Source: Robbsia sp050955065 (GTDB lineage: Bacteria; Pseudomonadota; Gammaproteobacteria; Burkholderiales; Burkholderiaceae). From it: a stretch of DNA of 15,231 nucleotides. The position numbers and the translations under genes were made by a program. Of the stretch, positions 14,401-15,231 are shown one piece after another; positions within the stretch are counted from its first letter, which is position 1; each line of letters opens with the position of its first letter. The notes below the pieces were generated by a model, which was not told the DNA's origin, made no database searches, and saw only the letters and a program-made list of their open reading frames with translations. The stretch covers positions 1 to 15,231 of the forward strand of contig JBPBQT010000260.1 of the NCBI GenBank assembly GCA_050955065.1. The letters are read 5' to 3'.

Positions 14401-15220
14401 GCAGGGCGAGGTCGCTGCGCGGCGGGTCGCGCAGCCAGTCGGGATCGAACAGGTCGGCGAGGCGGTTCGCCTGGTAGAAGTATTCCTCCCTGTCCGTCAG
14501 CGTCAGCGCGGAAGCGTGCGTCGCGAGCCGCTCGGCGGTGCATGCTCCGTCTTCCGCGGTGTCCTGCCTTCGCGCATGAAGCGCCCAATACAGATCGACA
14601 TGGTCGGTGCGCTGCGCGGGTCCCGGATTCCCGGTCGATGTCATGTTGTCCCGGGTAAACATGTCGACGGACTGGGACAGCCATTGCCCGGTGCGTGCGT
14701 TGCCTTCTCCTTCCACCGTCGTCAGGCTATCCTCGATCGAGACGCCCAGGCGCCGTGCCTGCGCCATCGCGCGCGCCAGATCCGCGCGCTGGCATACGGG
14801 CAGGCGTTCCCACGTGGCGGCCCAGGCGGCGGGGATCAGTGTGGCATTGCAGGGACCCGGCGTCGCGGCGGGCGCCGGCGGGGGGGCGCTGTCGGCCGCG
14901 CGCGCGGTCGGGTCGGCGTGTCTTGCCAGGCGCCGCGATCTGCGTCGGCCACGCGACGGCGCGGATGTCGGGAGGCATCCCCGCCGGCCCGCGCCATGGC
15001 AGTCGAGCAGACCCGCACGCGCGGCCTGTTCCAGCGCGGCGGCGAGCGACGCCTGCACGGGCGCGTTCGCGCGCATCCGCGTGGCATCCGCCATCGCGCC
15101 CGGCCGCTGGCGCGGGGCCGGTCCCGGGCGCGGCGCCGGCGCGTGCGCGGGGTTGCCGCCGGCGGCGGAAAACAGGTAATGAACCACCAGCAACGACACA
15201 TCCAGATTCGGCAGACGCAT
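11471..15220 (-). CDS. Large HExxH protein B: putative zinc metallopeptidase, paralogue of protein A
   Basis: An unrecognised 1249-residue protein, related to protein A from end to end. It starts MRLPNLDVSLLVVHYLFS. Residues 24-125 are Pro/Arg/Ala-rich, with a basic run at 90-101 (RGRRRSRRLARH) that looks like a nuclear-localisation or nucleic-acid-binding patch. Shared blocks are EEYFYQANRLADLFD (from 245), GAWFDGIAVR, SIDTILLRL (from 440), DFNRLC (from 468), WELDWDGHIVG (744-754), HEFIH (917-921), HRGPVVYLT, EN/LLLD and a C-terminal NPTRARR..NDED.YL. Conserved Glu951 and Glu958 are candidate third zinc ligands. It is longer than A mainly in the N-terminal variable region and around residues 510-570. 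The ATG at 15220 has GGAG seven bases upstream at the edge of the window; its promoter is not visible. It is the first of the two genes in transcription order; further genes may lie upstream. Confidence 0.85.
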   Translation of the reverse strand: MRLPNLDVSLLVVHYLFSAAGGNPAHAPAPRPGPAPRQRPGAMADATRMRANAPVQASLAAALEQAARAGLLDCHGAGRRGCLPTSAPSRGRRRSRRLARHADPTARAADSAPPPAPAATPGPCNATLIPAAWAATWERLPVCQRADLARAMAQARRLGVSIEDSLTTVEGEGNARTGQWLSQSVDMFTRDNMTSTGNPGPAQRTDHVDLYWALHARRQDTAEDGACTAERLATHASALTLTDREEYFYQANRLADLFDPDWLRDPPRSDLALLRAVHTALAVRFPDYRAPLLDPHAIAVALQLRQRCETRLGNDETHIEINRFTSEVHAEIAAETLAARLIPTGNAPPAHGGAWFDGIAVRGAHGRHLADLARELAWRQPGLADAVEERTGAVKREMLHPRYTRPVPVERHRQLESWLRKRLGDLLESTRFPFGTPAQSIDTILLRLADAHGVPRSPGTDFATVMRDFNRLCAAWRAAPAYWIPPTLAAALHLAHAAGDKATLLAMPAEARENAAIDRFHARLAVHATPSQDGSGAIGANETSASSGRTTPVRHRREAAREIIEELLVLPRWPLHVGETLMQGDIREIASLLPFVVPAYDIEEGIRHGNQTRALRGAFQFSADLLMTWIGGRVEASLALPQLLPLARNGERAMLGMLHRGLETLGDSGAVSLPLTEWGATEPPRMAATLPDTDIPLRYRPQARQARNGEVVPVALPNVPRAGLVHLPREDRVIPVGASGHVVWELDWDGHIVGAVGDTRLGGVRQKILQDLRQPAVPPGQADVSTLADGTTVTSMTRWLDAHAAASLPRGASSADYADTILERLMDCDEENRDERDIFEELWLAHSRSETFRLITHRATPRPDVRRLRFDIRPGATPAYAPERHVITLPPKSELAEIEYLGATGSVHFNPRDVWIHEFIHAMTLLTDPPPAQANAHRGPVVYLTDRILYEINRPTPERIAYAHATSYTHQRMAPDLKLLAERVVRENLLLDERLAHRTPVLPGTLVGGTPVAQRTTVVAAQRIEAVVRAAVAERTSRAPFLERLFARLHANTVFEGEQTSAHLRLVRNFVEHARLIYDGNSWARGFLDAWLDRDGTTQWTIHRFSRILADREGMPCRVNAVAHRIELSYAESFAYLCPTGTKPYTMQRRVATLLAELGLPARTRTPHAGFDIDTERGAVVYVENKLLGLASDSEERRIAARIWRIRPPTLPSTDIPVNPTRARRVANDEDRYLASICAPRQDGTCVCS
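12458..12472 (-). other. HEFIH zincin motif of protein B
   Basis: Residues 917-921, in the context VWI-HEFIH-AMTLLTDPP, matching protein A position by position. The preceding stretch HVITLPP again fits the strand before the active-site helix. Confidence 0.65.
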
Positions 15221-15231
15221 GGGCGGGCTCC
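15218..15231 (-). promoter_or_regulatory. Ribosome binding site and start of gene B at the window edge
   Basis: On the minus strand the window opens with GGAGCC, then GCCC-type spacer and ATGCGTCTGCC. Gene A has the same arrangement with a one-base-longer spacer, so the duplication included the translation start signal. Confidence 0.7.

Noticed and set aside
7930..15220. Polymorphic toxin with immunity protein
   Set aside because: The gap between the two genes is 40 bases and the downstream gap is 77 bases, so no immunity gene is present inside the window; the toxin idea itself stays open, but this two-component form is not supported.

Overview
The window comes from a high-GC betaproteobacterium, most likely a member of the Burkholderiaceae. 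The reasons are its strong G/C third-position bias, the gene order ahcY / small four-helix membrane protein / metF (an arrangement I recall from Burkholderia relatives), and Burkholderia-like protein sequences. No rRNA, tRNA, CRISPR array, transposase or phage structural gene is visible. The 'phage holin' name of the small membrane protein is a family label and does not indicate a prophage.

Layout, + strand: positions 1-761 hold the 3' end of ahcY (S-adenosylhomocysteine hydrolase). A 194-bp structured spacer follows, ending in a GC hairpin plus eight T's. Next come a 119-aa membrane protein (956-1315) and metF (1371-2213), so the left end belongs to the methionine/one-carbon cycle. After a 129-bp gap comes a dipeptide/oligopeptide ABC importer, dppB-dppC-dppD-dppF (2343-6657), with no substrate-binding protein gene beside it. 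A TraB/GumN-family exported protein (6650-7852) overlaps the end of dppF and has its own strong ribosome binding site, so it is probably part of the same transcript.

Layout, - strand: the right half (7930-15220) is filled by two very large genes, transcribed leftwards and convergent with the dpp/TraB unit. They encode proteins of about 1166 and 1249 residues that are clearly paralogous along their whole length. I do not recognise them as a named family. Each carries one zinc-protease-type HExxH motif about 330 residues from its C-terminus (HELIH and HEFIH), inside a block that aligns without gaps. They share other conserved blocks, a Pro/Arg/Ala-rich variable segment near the N-terminus, no obvious signal peptide, and almost the same ribosome-binding-site/start context. 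The simplest reading is a tandem duplication of a putative zinc metallopeptidase, possibly an effector or toxin, expressed as a two-gene operon that may continue beyond the right edge. This pair is the part of the window most likely to be undescribed.

Functional links: ahcY and metF act in the same methyl cycle. The dpp genes form the membrane and ATPase core of a peptide importer that needs a binding protein encoded elsewhere. The paralogous pair looks like an accessory insertion beside this housekeeping region, with slightly lower GC in the segments I counted.
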